Shown in pieces: positions 42,760-54,794 of a DNA stretch of 64,000 nucleotides. Each line of letters opens with the position of its first letter. Position 1 is the first letter of the stretch. The notes below the pieces were generated by a model. It was not told the origin of the DNA and searched no databases. It worked only from the letters and a program-made list of their open reading frames with translations. This stretch comes from Tolypocladium sp. Sup5 PDA-1 (taxonomy: Eukaryota; Ascomycota; Sordariomycetes; Hypocreales; Ophiocordycipitaceae), in assembly GCA_000750105.3 (NCBI GenBank), contig JPHH03000001.1, positions 930,001-994,000 of the forward strand, in the 5' to 3' direction. The position numbers and the translations under genes are program-made.

Positions 42760-45700
42760 TTAAAAGGTCTCGGTGTCTTCGCTGGCGACGGTGCCAAATG
42801 TATCTTGACATACCAAGTCAGCTGTGCGCTCGCCATTGACTCTCCTATCGAATGACATACCTCTCTTGCGTCGCCTCTCTTCCCTAGCCGCATCCTCCTC
42901 AGGGCTCTTGGGCGTCATGGCTCGCGGCCCGGTAGGCCTCCTCGTAGGCACACCAAGCGCTGCGCTCAGGTTGCGGTTCTCCAGCTTTGGGCTGCTGCCC
43001 GAGTAGTGGCTGAGATGCGTCCCGGTCAAGGTCCCGTATCCGCTCTCGGAGCTCTGATGCGGCGGGGAGCTGGCCTCCTTGAGCTTCGACATCCGCCCTG
43101 ACTTGGGCGAAGTCTGCGCCATGGGGCTCTCAATCGGCTCCTTGGGTGGGCGCGGTGGCCCCGGCGATGAGTGCCAGTAGTCTCCTTCCGGGGCGGCCGC
43201 AGACGAAGTGCCGCTGAACCTGTTGGTGTTGGCGGGCAGACGGTTCAGGCTTGTCGCGGACCCTGCCCAATCCGTCGACCTTGGCGTCATCGGGTTGTTG
43301 TATTCCTGGGCCGACGTCTCCAAGGCCGTTCGGAATCGCTCAGTTTGTCCGGGCCGCGGCTGCGGGTGCTGAAGGGGAAGCGAGTTGCGGTGCGCCTTGT
43401 ACTTGGGATCTTCTGGAGTCTGGAACGCTGTTGGTAGAGGACCTTGGTCTCGCGACGGGCTTTGGGTTTTGGGTACCAGGTTCTGATCAGAGAATCCCGT
43501 GTGCAGCTTGTCCTCCCCAAAAGGGTCATGCCGATAGTTGTCCTCGTACGAAGCCAGGCTGGACCCAGAACGCGACGGTGGTTGGAAGTCATCATACTTG
43601 GGGCCTCCTTTCTTGGAGTTGCCGCTGCCGCGGAGCACCCGCCCGACGCTCGATGCCGTCGTCTCCGACCAGCGCGAGATCTTGGGCAGCCATCCAGACG
43701 AGCTGTTCGACTTGTGCTTCTTGCCCCTCTCGGTTCGAGGCGTGTTCTCGGCGCTCAGCGGCTGCGGTTCGGCCGGATCAGACAGCTGAGGCGGTGTTTC
43801 GAGCGGGACTGATCCTCCGCGCTGGATGTGATCGGGCTGACCAGGTGACAGTAGATTCGTTTTTGCCCGGTCGGCCGATGGTCTTGGATGGTCGTATTCA
43901 TATTCTTCGTCATTCTCCTCAACAGTGCTGATTCGGTGGTCCGAATACCTGCGTTCGCCCGTGAATGCAGGGGCCAGTCCTCGAGTCTGCGTTGTCGACA
44001 AATGTCCCGACTGACTAGCATGGCTGGCAGTCGAGTTGCCCTCGGGCTCGTAGCCCTTGTCTTGCTCATACTGGTCTTCCGGCTGCAGGTTGTCATATGA
44101 TTGACCAGGTCCACCGGTAGAGACTGGCGGCAGCGCCGTCTGAGTCTTGAGGACGTCGACTTCGCCGAGGAGCTGCATCAGCATATCCTCGATGCGGCTC
44201 AGATCATTCGTTCCCTTGGCGCTGAGACCCTGCAGCGCTCGTTTCCACAGATTCTTCTTCTTAGCCGCGTCGTCGATAGTGCCGGCCTGAGAGCCACTCT
44301 GAAGGGAGCGGGATGCTGTGCCAGGATAGGGCCTGGGTCCATTGATGGCCTTTTGGAGCTTCTCCGTGTTCTCAACGCTGGCGAAGATGACATCGTCGCC
44401 AGTATCTTGCACCAGCTCCTTCATCTCGCGGAACGAGTTTCGCATCTCCAGCGCCGCATTCATGAGCAGCGCGACAATCTCCGTGTCGCGAGCGCTTCTC
44501 TGTGCGTCACGCACCATCAGCTGTAAGCTGTTAGCAAAAGTCACACATTGGCCGGTTTCGTTTCAACTCACATGCTGCATCAATGCCACAATATCCTTGT
44601 TTTCGATACGTTCAATGCCAGCGCCTGTGGAAGCATCATAGAATGGAGATGCCATTCCCTGCGACATGCCGCTGAGGTGGCGACCGTGGTTCTGTGAAAC
44701 ATAAAACGGATCATCGCCACCAGCCAGGGCCACGCCGCCGAAATCGACAGCCTTGCCCTTGGGGTCGATGTCGGGCGTCCGGTTGGGTCCGTTGGACATG
44801 TAGCCCTCGTCGTACTTTTGGCCAAACCCAGGGCTACCCGTGTGGAACGGAGCGTCTAGCCCGCGAGTACCAAGCAAGTTCTCGCTCAAAGCAGGATTAA
44901 CGATCGGGCTGGCATCCTCGTAGGGATTGGTGACAAGGGTGTCTCGCTTGCGCTCATCAGACGTCCGGTGCCACTCGTCCTGATCCTGGCTGGGCTCGCG
45001 GCTATGTGTCGCAGCCATGCCAGCGGCCGCTCCCAAAGCGGCCGCTCCGATAGCTTCGGTGATACCCAGGCCTCCGTCTTTGTCGTGGACTTCGTACCCG
45101 TAGCCGCTGATGTCTCGCTGCGTTGGCGTCGCCCGGCCGGACCACTGTGCATCATCATCGAGATGCCCATCCAGTCGCTCCTCGACAACCGACGGGTTGG
45201 TTTGCAGGTCATCGTCGGCGTAACCAATCTCTGGCATCGGGTTGCTCATGTCAGGGAGGCCACTGGCACTCATCTTCGGGTTCTCTTCGAAATCAAGCCT
45301 GTCGACGCTATGGGCGGGCGTGTTGCGAGGTTCCCAGCCCTGCATTGTCCGCTCCTTGAACGACTTGTTTCGGAAGACTCCAGCAGGCTGGAAGGATTCG
45401 TCTCCGCCCTCCTCGACAGTCGCCTGCCTCCTCTCCTGAGCAGCTTTCAGGGCCGCAGCAGCAGCCCCCACGGCCCCGGCGGTGATGGCTGCCTCGGACG
45501 CGGTTGGGGAGTGCCTGTACTTGGAACGAGGCACCTTTCGGCCATACTCGTCGATGTCGTATTCCGAAAAGTCTTGGGACTGTGCCTGAGATCTGGAGCC
45601 AGGAGTTGTGTGCCTCTCTTCCTCGAGCTCCCGACGACTGTCGATAGACATCTTCTCGGGGCTAACGCCTCGGCTGCTATGGCCCTTGGACTGGTCATCG

Positions 45701-48090
45701 TACGAGACGGTTGAATCCCGGGCGACATTGTAGTCATACCCGGAGGCAGCAGTCAGAACAGACTGGTCGAGCATCGAGCCGTCCACCAGAGATGCAACGG
45801 CCGACTCAACGCCGGTGGGCGGATGCACAAAATCGGGATTGGCACCGAGTCCTCGCACGGCCTGTCCCGCAGCCGAATGCTCAAACTGATCATCAGCATC
45901 ATCACCGTCCGCCGAGACCTGATCAAAATCTCTGCTCCGCATGTTGCTAGGAGTCGAATCTTGCGAGCGCATAGACCGCACCTGTCGTCCATGCTCGGAC
46001 TTTCCAGGCGACGAAAAGGCATTGGGAGAATGCGCGTCTCTGGGGTTCTGGGGCAGCGGAGCTTCGCTCCCTCCCTCGGTATATCCAGAGACGCTCGGGA
46101 TGGGGCTGAGCCCCCGTGCGCCCGCCTGATACGGTACATACTTTAGCGGAGGGGGGACATCTTGATGGCTGTAGTAGCGATCCTCAAAGTCCTCTTCGGG
46201 GGGGTAATCCGGGGCATCAGGCACCTCTCGACTACCCTCATAATCGTCGTAGTTGTCCATGGGAACCTTGTGGCCGAATTCGTCCGTTTCGTACTCCTCG
46301 GCATACTCTTTCTTACCACGGGGAAGTGCTGTCAGGTCACCGTGGGAGACATTGGCGTGCTTCGTGCCCAGCGTCTGTTGGAGGTTGGCCGGTGTTCTTG
46401 CCCTCGTGGGAGTCGAAGAGGGAGAATCCATCCCACGAGCTGCGTCATGGCCGGACACAAGCTCTTCGGTCGCTGAATGGGGCCTGTCGGTGTCTGCAGA
46501 TAGAATTGACGTCCGCGTCATCTCGGACGGGTTAATGTCGCTCATGAGTGGCATGGGCGGCGCCGGAGCAAGATGGTCCTCTTCCTCGTCATATTCTTCT
46601 GAGTAGTGCTCTCCTCCTAGACTGCGACTCCTCGCGGAGTCTGTTCTCCTGCGGCGCCTGTCGCGCTGCGTCCTCTCAGGAGACTCAGACTTGTCGTCCA
46701 TGGCAGCGGAAATGCCCTTGGCCAATGCCGCACCCGCAGCACCGGCGGCGGCGGCCTTGAGCAAGTGGTTGCTGCGCTTGGGGGTGGTGACGTCGCCATC
46801 GTGAGCATGATACTCGGCATCAATCGACTCGCGGCTGGGGCTATGCAGGGAGGAATCATCGTAATCGTGTCGCGCCTCGCGATTTCGTCTCTCCTTTTGT
46901 CGAGAGCCATCTCGTGAGTGCTCGCCCCGCTGGCCTGAAGACCGCCTGCGGTCTGTGGAGGCATCATCCCTCGAGGTGGATGTACCCGTCGACGTGAGGG
47001 ACCCACGCCGGGCTTCACGCTTGCTCTGCTCGCGCTTGAGAGCGCTCAATTCGGGCAAGATTAGCCGGCGAATGGCGTCCTCGACGGTTTCTAGAAGCTT
47101 CGGGTTGTTGATGGAGGACCTGGAGGCGCCCGATCGCATGGAACGTGTGTCCAGCGAGCGGTGGCTCGGAGAGAGATTAGACGACAAGACACTGGAATCC
47201 GCGGCCGACACGGTGGATTCCTGGTGACCGCGACTAGACCGACGGCGCGGCGAGCGTATCTCTTCTGTCGCCAGTTCGCTCACACTGCTCGTTCTACTTT
47301 TAGAGCGTCGCTTCCGGTCCGACTTGTCTTTTGACTTATCTGAGGTCTTGGCGCGCTCCTTGCCTCGAGCCTTGTTGCTGCTGATCTCGCCCATGGCGGC
47401 ACCGGCGAGCGCTCCCATGGCAGCCTCGGCGGCGAGGCCCTCTCCGGCCCGAGACGGACTGGTAGAGCGCTTCAACTCGCCAGCTGGTCCCGAGCCATCC
47501 AAGAAGCTGTCTGTCGGGATGGCGGAGATCTCTGAAGGGTTGCCGGGCTGATACGTCTCCCCCGTGGGAATCAACGGGCTTGCAGGTCGCCGACGTCGAC
47601 GATTCCGGTCGATCTCTATATCAATCGGGTTTCTCGAGACGTTGGACTCTTCCGTCGCGGAGGCGTACGAGGTCATGCTATGACTGTCCTCGCCCTCGGC
47701 CAGGTCGATCTCGCGAGATGCGATTGCCTCGTCGAGCGGTATGCGGCGAGTCAGAGAGGCTTTGCGGGAGCCCTTGGTCTCCGTCACCTGTATGTGGTCG
47801 CCTTTGCTCTTCTTGGAAGGCGTCAGGCGCACGCGCACGCTGGGCTTGCGATCGCCCGACCCCGAGGCCCCCTTGCCGCCTTCGAAGTACTCTATCAACA
47901 GAGACGTCTGGGAGCGATTGGCCTTGTGGCCGCGGGTGCGGATCGTGACGGGGGTGCCGTCCTCGGGGAGGGAGTAAGACGATTTCTCGTCGCCGGGCTT
48001 GGACACATCGGTCGTCAGTTCGGTCGGGGTGGTCGTCTCGGTCTCGGTCGGAGCAGGGAGCGGCGGTGCCTTTTTAGACTCCGCGCCCAT
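42760..48090 (-). CDS. Large disordered protein with conserved helical segments (about 1,740 aa), function unknown
   Basis: Model: complement(42760..42803, 42861..44520, 44572..48090). The first intron (GTGAGT, GCTAAC branch point, TTACAG) joins LMQH to LMVRDAQR. The last, 57 nt with GTATGT and a CTGAC branch point, is a multiple of three, so the unspliced frame is also open. Most of the protein is charged and Ser/Arg-rich. Elements that look structured are a helix LLETVEDAIRRLILPELSAL, four Ala/Gly-rich segments (for example KAAAAGAAGAALAKGISAA, TAGAVGAAAAALKAA), and a helical block after the first junction (RDTEIVALLMNAALEMRNSF, REMKELVQDTGDDVIFASVE). Recurring short motifs are of the type EYETDEFGHKVP / EYDIDEYGRKVP. 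I do not recognise the family. A cytoplasmic scaffold is the likeliest role, by inference. Confidence 0.85.
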
Positions 48091-51073
48091 TGTGATTCTG
48101 CGAAGCGGGTCGGCAATGGCGAGATGCTGTGTCTGATGTTATATCGTTGAGGGGGCAGAAAGCTCAGCCAGGACCGACTGCGAGGGAATCTAGGAGGTCA
48201 GGGTTTTCCGACGGGTCGACGTCAAGACATCCGGGATGGAGCGGTGGCAGACAGAAGAAAAACCTGGGACAGGGCGGCGTCAGCCAGAGACAAAGACGAA
48301 TCAACGTTGCCGGTTCCCAGTTCCCCGGAGAGCGGCGACAAGACGACTCACCGCGAGACGAGAGGCCCAGCGAACGGGCAAGCGCTCAAAGGACGAGCGT
48401 GTGGCGAAGCTCGGGCAGCAGGCTGGACTGGTCCGACCCTGGGTTTTGGCGGATGGCTGGGCTGGATGCCGAAGGTTGAGCGGTGCAGGTGAGGTGCAGT
48501 GCGGTGGCGGCAACCCGGGCAACGATCACAACAGAGGCCAAGCCAAGAAAGTCAGTCGTCGCAGCCGGGCCAGGATGGGATTGGAGCGGGCTGGATGGGT
48601 GCCCGCAGGAGGTCTGCAGGCGTGAGCGGCGCTGGCTGTACGGAATATGTGCGCTGTATGTACAAACGTACGCACGGCCAAGCTCGAACGTCTGCGAGCG
48701 AGGGGGAGCGGCGGCGAGGTGGTGAAGGTGGGAGGGCGAATGCGAGCAGCAGCTGAAGAGGGGCGACGGACGCACTGGACGGGGGCAGCAGCACCAGCGC
48801 CAGGGGACGTTTCGCTGGCTGGAGATCCGCAAGGTCGGATGAGGTGAGTGAGGCTTTGTTATTGTCCTGGAGTCCTCCCAGGCAAGTGGCTGGGGGTGGG
48901 TGGATGATTGATGAGTTGGCGTTGCCGACGAGCTGACCCAATGGAAGCTTGGAGAGCCAGGGGGGGCTGGCTTAGGCTGTCGGGTTTCACGGGTGAGCTA
49001 GCGATGGGCGGTGGAGGCGCTCCTTGTTGGTCTGATGGCTGGATTGGGAGCCCGAGGCAGAGGACTCCGGAGCGACGAGAGCCTCTCGCGGGCGTCGATG
49101 ACGACGACGTGTGACGGCGAGACGGCCAGCCGAAGGGGAGAAGGGCGTGGCCGCAGGCTGAGGGACGATATTGGGCCTCTGCTATGCCCCAGGGAACCGG
49201 AGATGCTGCCGTGCATATGATGTGCCTTGTGTCTGTATTTGGGCATCTGCGGTGCAACGTAGGGCTCATGCAACAGAAGGCGACGAGGAACTAATTGGCA
49301 TTGGATCCCAGTAGTCCGTACTTTTAACGCTCTTCGGCCCTGATTCCCTTGCAGCAATGTATTCTTTCTCCTCGCCGTTTTATTCCGCACGATGAGCCGT
49401 CAGCCGTAGTTTACTCTCAAGGTTACTCAACCTCGACACTGGGCAAACTGGGGTCCCATCGGGGCCATCACCTCAGCCGGGCCCCACAGTGGCTCGAGCG
49501 CTCCAAACCAGCACCCTGTCCCTCCACAGGCGCAAACCCACCCGCCAATGGGGTCCCCCCAAGGAGGGGCCCAGCGGGTGGGGCGTCTCTCGCTGCCGTG
49601 GAAACCATCACCAGTGCCCAGCGCTTGTCGTCTTCCTTGTTGAGTTGTTGAATGGATACGGACTACGGAGTACGGAGTACTCGTACGAACGGACAAACGA
49701 CAAGCTGCGGATCCGACATCGTCTCGACCGAGATCTAATACTCCACAGCCAGCATAGAGACGGCACGGACAATGATCGCCAGAAAGGGGCAGGGCCACGC
49801 CCCGGCCTCAGCCTCGGCAATCTCTCCTCCATTCCTGCGTGCCCCCATCACAGGCCACCCTCTCTTCCCCTCCGCACCGCATCCCCATATGTTAGGGCTG
49901 AAACTCTAGAGGGCTGCTGCGAGGTCCTAATACGGATGCTTCTCCTCCATCCCGCCCGCATGTCGGGCCGCCGACTGGAATTCCGTCTTCCCCCTTACAT
50001 AAGGTACAGCAACAGCGCGGGAGAGCTAATGAAGCTTCCATCCGCGCTCGGTGGGCCTCCCGCTCACTCCCGCTCGATTCGATGAAACAACGGCTGGAGC
50101 AGACGTCACTCACCTCTACTAACAAACGGCACACGCTGCTACCCTAGACACTGGACTGGCAAACGCCACCTTCACGGGGAATGCCGTCATGCATCTACGA
50201 AATTGCCATTCTTCATGTATCAGTTGGTTTTTGGTTTCATCCCAACGACGCCAATTCAGTGACACAAATTGATTCCGGAGGGACGAACTGGGAACCATTT
50301 TCCTCCAAATCTTGGCCTGGGTCCGTCTATTCGTCCAAGCATTCTGCGCAAACCCGGTGCACAAACGGCCGGCTGCATGTATTGTTCTCGAGCTGGGCAA
50401 GACATGCCTCACGAAAGCCATGAAACGGTTCCGTTTGCACTTCCTCCATGGCCTACGTGGCACAATGGTCCCCGGTGCATCCCAGGATTCCGGGTCGTCT
50501 TCAGCCACAAGTCTCATCGCAGTCCCGGCTGAAGTTGGCTTGGCGATGAAGAACGCCCAAGAAACACCATCGTCGTACAAGAAACCGACCGAGTCTGCAC
50601 GACGGCCTGTTTCAATACATATAACCCCTTTGTCGCGGTTCGTCGATGTCGGATCTCTGTGGTACTGTCACCGCATCGACTGTCAATGACGTAGGAAGAA
50701 GCTCGACAATGAGTCTCTGTGCTTGGCCTCGCACTGTTGCAACTGTGTTAGACAGCACGAAGGCAAGACACAACTCACTGCCTGCATAAAAACCGTAAAT
50801 TAAGCTTCGCCAGTAAACCTATCGTCACATGCTCTGTGCCCAAACACAGCCAACGCCCTAGTCTGGTATCGCCCGTCATGTCCAAGGGTATCTCGTAGTC
50901 ATCAAAGAGCGTTCGTTCGGTTCATCACATCGCATCTGGACGCCATCCTACCCCTGCCCAAGTACTAAACGCCTCGAAATGCAGATCCAAACGCCACTGC
51001 CCGTCCCCCAGGTATCACAATAAACACGTCGACTTTCTTCTCATAGATGTGAGGTGTAAGAAGAGCAGTTTCC
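48091..51073. other. Gene-poor region of 3 kb
   Basis: This is upstream of the 1,740-aa protein gene and the 3' flank of the PPxY membrane protein gene. Open frames (for example 48129-48625 plus, 49427-49798 minus, 50119-50580 minus) overlap in all phases and have no protein-family character. A cluster of the TACGGAGTA-type motif lies at 49655-49690. No repeat or RNA gene was recognised. Confidence 0.5.
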
Positions 51074-51508
51074 TCACACGCTCCTCCGCGACAGAGGCGC
51101 CACGTGTGCCGGCGGCGGCGGAGCCACATACCCCGGCGGCGGCCCCGTCCCGGCCTCGAGGTCCCGCAGCTCCATCGCCGGCCCGCCGACCTCATCGCGG
51201 CGGATGCCGTCTATCGGCGGGGGCTTCTTGGTGTCGTACGGCGGCGGCGCCTCGCCCAGCTCGTTGAGGCCCTCGAGCGAGCGCGCGCGGGTCGTCGTGT
51301 TCCAGCGGCGATCGGTGCGCGCCATGAGGAAGCCGCTGGGCATCAGGATGCGGTCCCCCACCCAGGAGGGGTTGCGGCGGGCGCGCCGGTGGCGGGTCCA
51401 CACAAAGGCCGTGAAGCAGCCGGCCGAGAAGATGGCGAGCAGCGGGATGATGACCCAGAGCAGCGGCTGCGAGGACATGTTCTGGGTGCCGTCGGCGGTT
51501 GCGGACAT
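51074..51508 (-). CDS. Small single-span membrane protein with PPxY motif
   Basis: This is a single-exon gene for 144 aa. A short N-terminus (MSATADGTQNMSSQP) precedes one transmembrane helix at about residues 16-38 (LLWVIIPLLAIFSAGCFTAF), then WTRHRRARRNPSW, so the C-terminus is predicted cytosolic. The tail contains EAPPPYDTKK, a canonical PPxY ligand for WW domains, plus proline-rich ends (GPPPGYVAPPPPAH). Small membrane proteins with PPxY motifs often serve as adaptors for the Rsp5/NEDD4 ubiquitin ligase. That role is an inference here, and I do not recognise a named family. The start at 51508 is preferred because it places the helix as a signal anchor. The frame is open upstream to 51715. 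Confidence 0.72.
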   Translation of the reverse strand: MSATADGTQNMSSQPLLWVIIPLLAIFSAGCFTAFVWTRHRRARRNPSWVGDRILMPSGFLMARTDRRWNTTTRARSLEGLNELGEAPPPYDTKKPPPIDGIRRDEVGGPAMELRDLEAGTGPPPGYVAPPPPAHVAPLSRRSV

Positions 51509-52605
51509 GGTGGGCGACTGGGTGGGAGGAAATGCAGTCGTTTGTCGGGGTTGCAAATACATGCTCGAGGCGTCGTTGTGAGGATGACTCTGGCAGCGGG
51601 CGAGAGGCTGAGAGCGGTAGTCCGTAGTCGCACCCGTTTCGGTTCTCTGGCGAGACGGTTCAAAGGGGGCGTTAGAGCTGGCGACGCCGAGTCGAATGAA
51701 TATATGTCCTCTCAAGACGATACGTCCTCGAGGGCATCACCATCATCCTGTCGAGACAGCCGTGATGGACACTCGCACAAGAGAGTCCCAAGACCAAGCA
51801 AGGTCCAGGACGTCATCCAAGCAGGTAGTACGGGCGTGCTGCCGTTTAGTATTCCCCCATGCCACGGAGTACACACTCGTTCTCCAACCGCCACCTCCCG
51901 CCCGACCAGTGGCGGCCGTCAGTCGCCCTCACTCTCCTCTTTCTGTGACCAAATCACAAAGCAATGGCGTGGGCGCCGCGGTGCGGGGGTGGAGTTGGAC
52001 CACCCTCACTGCTCCTCCGGCCCCGGTTGCTGCAGCAGATCCGGAGCGTGTTCTCCACCACAGAACACGAGGGTCGCCGCGTTATCGCTAGGCCGCTCGG
52101 GTGTTCGGCAGTCGAATGGAATCAGAGTCACAACATTGTTGGATGCATCATGGGGGCAAGGGGCATCAACCGCTACGGGTCTGCTCTGGGCCGTGGTCTA
52201 GACGCGTGCTGCTCCGGAACTGCCAGAAGGCTGTTGGTTAGGTATCCAACGCCAGCCGGGCGTGTTTCAGCCCTGCAGATGCCCAGCGTTTCCCCCCAAA
52301 TGCCGGCGGCAGCAGCTGACCTTCTTTTGGGGAGCTGGTGTAAGAGTCGTTTATCCTGCATGTCAAGCTGTTGCTGCTGCTGCTTGTTCGAGCTTGGCAT
52401 CTGCCTCGGTGGAGGCTGAGCCCAACCGTCCCGCGGCCCACTTATTAAATTCACAACTTGGCGCTGCCTGTGATATCCGTACCCGAACGGTGGCTTCCCG
52501 CTCTGCATGTTCTGCCGTTCAACACCACCTCACCACTCGACACACCGGTTCCCGCCTGCGCCCCAGCGACGGCCATTCGCGGCGCAGCTCGCCGCAACAA
52601 GCACC
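51509..52605. other. Divergent intergenic region
   Basis: This is the shared upstream region of the PPxY protein gene and TFB5. No gene was seen. A CTG/TTG-type triplet patch (gttgctgctgctgcttgttc) lies near 52369-52390. Confidence 0.55.
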
Positions 52606-52957
52606 ATGCCGCGCGCAATCCGAGGTTCGTCCCGCCCTGCCGCCGCAGTGCCGCCAGCGACGCTTGCTAACCCGTCGCCCGTGCTGCCAGGCGTGCTCAT
52701 CGAGTGCGACCCGTCCATCAAATCCATCATCGTCAACATCGACAGCGACAACCACGAGTTCATCATCGAGGACCTGGACGAGGAGCGCGTCGTCGTCAAG
52801 GAGAACATGGTGCCGCTGCTCAAGCAGAAGCTCGAAGAAGTACGTCCGCTGCTATCCCTGGTTTCCATGCACGAGCCTTCGAGGCCTTGCTCACGCTCTA
52901 CTTCTACAGCGCCTCAAGGAGAACCTCCCGCCCGTCGACGAATCCGGCTCCGAGTAG
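52606..52957 (+). CDS. TFB5: TFIIH subunit Tfb5 (GTF2H5/TTDA)
   Basis: Model: join(52606..52624, 52691..52839, 52910..52957), 71 aa, the family's usual size. Tfb5 stabilises the TFIIH core by binding Tfb2 and supports nucleotide-excision repair and transcription initiation. The sequence fits the family closely: MPRAIRGVLIECDPSIKSII, then NHEFIIEDLDEERVVVKE and a terminal amphipathic helix (VPLLKQKLEERLKENL) with an acidic end. The first exon is only 19 nt. Intron 1 uses GTTCGT with TGCCAG, and intron 2 uses GTACGT with CTACAG. Both restore phase. The unspliced frame would insert a non-homologous Pro/Ala stretch after MPRAIRG. TFB5 converges on the isomerase gene with 102 bases between stop codons. 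Confidence 0.94.
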
Positions 52958-53059
52958 GCGGACCTGCCAACGACATTGTCTAGAAACATGCTCAGAATCC
53001 GAATGGCCACCGTCTCGACGGCTGCCATGTATTGCATATCCTGAGATGACTACCCAAGT

Positions 53060-54009
53060 CTACAGCTTCTCAAACGTCGGCTTCTTCTTCTGCAGCGAGC
53101 TCATCAACGCCGACGGCACATCCGCCGCCTGCAGCGCCACCGAATTCCACACCTTCGTGTACCGCAGGCTCTCCTGCGTCCCGTGGTCCCGCCCGTAGTT
53201 GAGCAGCTCCTTGGTCCCCTGCACCGCCACGGGGCTCTTCTCCGCCAACGTCTTGCCCAGGGCCAGCGCCGCCGCCACCGCCCGCGCCTTGTCCTCATGC
53301 ACCTGGCTCACCAGACCGACGGCTAGCGCCTCCTGCGCCGAGAAGTCGCGCGCCGACATGCACACGTCCTTGACCCACGACGTCGACCCCACGATCTTGG
53401 GGAGCCGCGCGAGCGTGCCAATGTCGGCGGCCAGGCCGATGTCGACTTCCTTGACGGAGAAGCGCGTGTTGGATGCGCAGATGCGGATGTCGGCGCAGCA
53501 GGCAATGTCCATGGCCAGGCCGAGGGACACGCCGTGGAGGACGCAGATGACAGCTGTAGTCAATATTAGCACACATGGCCTCTAGGCTGTTTCCCCAGAA
53601 CCGTGCTTCGTAGAGCCTCCCAAGTCTCGGGTCACTCACGCTTCTCACACCTCTCCATCTCCGAGATGCAGTCCTGGAACTCCTCGATATGCGCCCTGAA
53701 CTCCTTGGCCCTCCGCGCCGGGTCGCCGTTATCGTCGCCCTGCCCGGACATGGGCCCCTCCTGGCCCGCGGCCTGGACGTCGAGCCCGGCCGTAAACGCC
53801 CTGTCGCCCGCGCCGCTCAGCACCACGGCGCGCACCTCGGCGTCGCCGCTCAGCTGCCGGAAGACGCGCCCGAACTCGAGCCACATGGCGCGCGCAAAGG
53901 CGTTGAGCTTGCGCGGCCGGTTGATCTCGACGTGCGCGACGAAGGGGGCCGGCGTCGTCACGAGGAAGTGCTCGTAGACGTAGCCGGGCAGGGGAGCTGC
54001 GGAGGCCAT
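53060..54009 (-). CDS. Delta3,5-delta2,4-dienoyl-CoA isomerase (enoyl-CoA hydratase/isomerase superfamily)
   Basis: Model: complement(53060..53553, 53640..54009), 287 aa. This crotonase-fold enzyme shifts double bonds during beta-oxidation of unsaturated fatty acids. The N-terminal half has EINRPRKLNAF and SGAGDRAFTAGLDVQ (oxyanion-hole loop). The intron (GTGAGT, TTGACTACAG) joins CEK to PVICVLHGVSLGLA. The carboxylates D139, E159 and D167 have the same spacing as D176/E196/D204 of rat dienoyl-CoA isomerase, and VKEVDIGLAADIGTLARLPK is the family signature. These separate it from ordinary enoyl-CoA hydratases. The C-terminus PTFEKL is not a canonical PTS1 tripeptide and no clear mitochondrial presequence is visible, so the compartment is uncertain. 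Confidence 0.92.
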
Positions 54010-54794
54010 GGTTTCTGGGTTTAAATCGGGGCCGACTTGGGTTTAGAGACTTGCGATTTGTAGTCGAGAATGGATTGGTGCCGTAGAGATATGGTATTGC
54101 GAGTGTAAAGAGCAGTTGATATAGTGAATGAGGAACCGTCTCGAGGAAGTCGGTCGGGTCGTGGTCGGCTCGGGGTGCTTACTCGTTGCGCCCGCAGATG
54201 CCGAGGTTCCGCAGACCAACCTCATGTGGGGTGGGTAGTCCGTACCTTGCGGCAACGTCATTGCTCGACGAGACATCTTTGCTGCTGATGAGATTCAAAT
54301 TGCTACTCTGAAGCTTACAAGTTGATAACACTATACACTGCACTGAGAGAATCCAGTGTCGTGCTAAAACGTCGAGTGGTCTAACCGCTCACACCCCGTC
54401 CAGAACAACATGGCATACTGTACCAGGCCTGTGATTGTGGATATTTCGATAATAGGACTCGGCCCGCGTCGCAATCACAAAACACAAGGAAGAATAACCG
54501 GCAATCTCATCATGCCTTCGGGCGCAACAATGCATGTATAAACATGGGCCAAAAGCCTAGACTAAATTATAATTCGTTCCCCTCGAGTCGTGGCCTTCCC
54601 TGGCCAGACACCAAGTGCTCCCGCGAAAAAACGTCAATCCCGAATCCCGTCTCGTACAATGGTTCCCATCATGGGTTGCGTCCATCTCTCATTTCCCCGT
54701 CCCCGCGTCCAAGAACAAAAGGTTCCTTTCGCGCGGCTCCCAAAAACCACAAAACAGACAAGTCTCCCTAAATCAGTTCCCCCGATCGAGGAAT
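54010..54794. other. Intergenic region
   Basis: This is upstream of the isomerase gene and downstream of the GH72 gene. No gene was seen. Confidence 0.6.

Noticed and set aside
44563..44571. Ending of the 1,175-codon frame (…QHVS) as the true C-terminus of the large disordered protein
   Set aside because: The last bases are a GTGAGT donor. A TTACAG acceptor 50 bases on continues the helical block in phase for about 570 more residues.
50119..50580. 153-codon minus-strand frame in the 48-51 kb gap
   Set aside because: It has no recognisable domain, signal peptide or repeat, and overlapping frames on the other strand are of similar quality.
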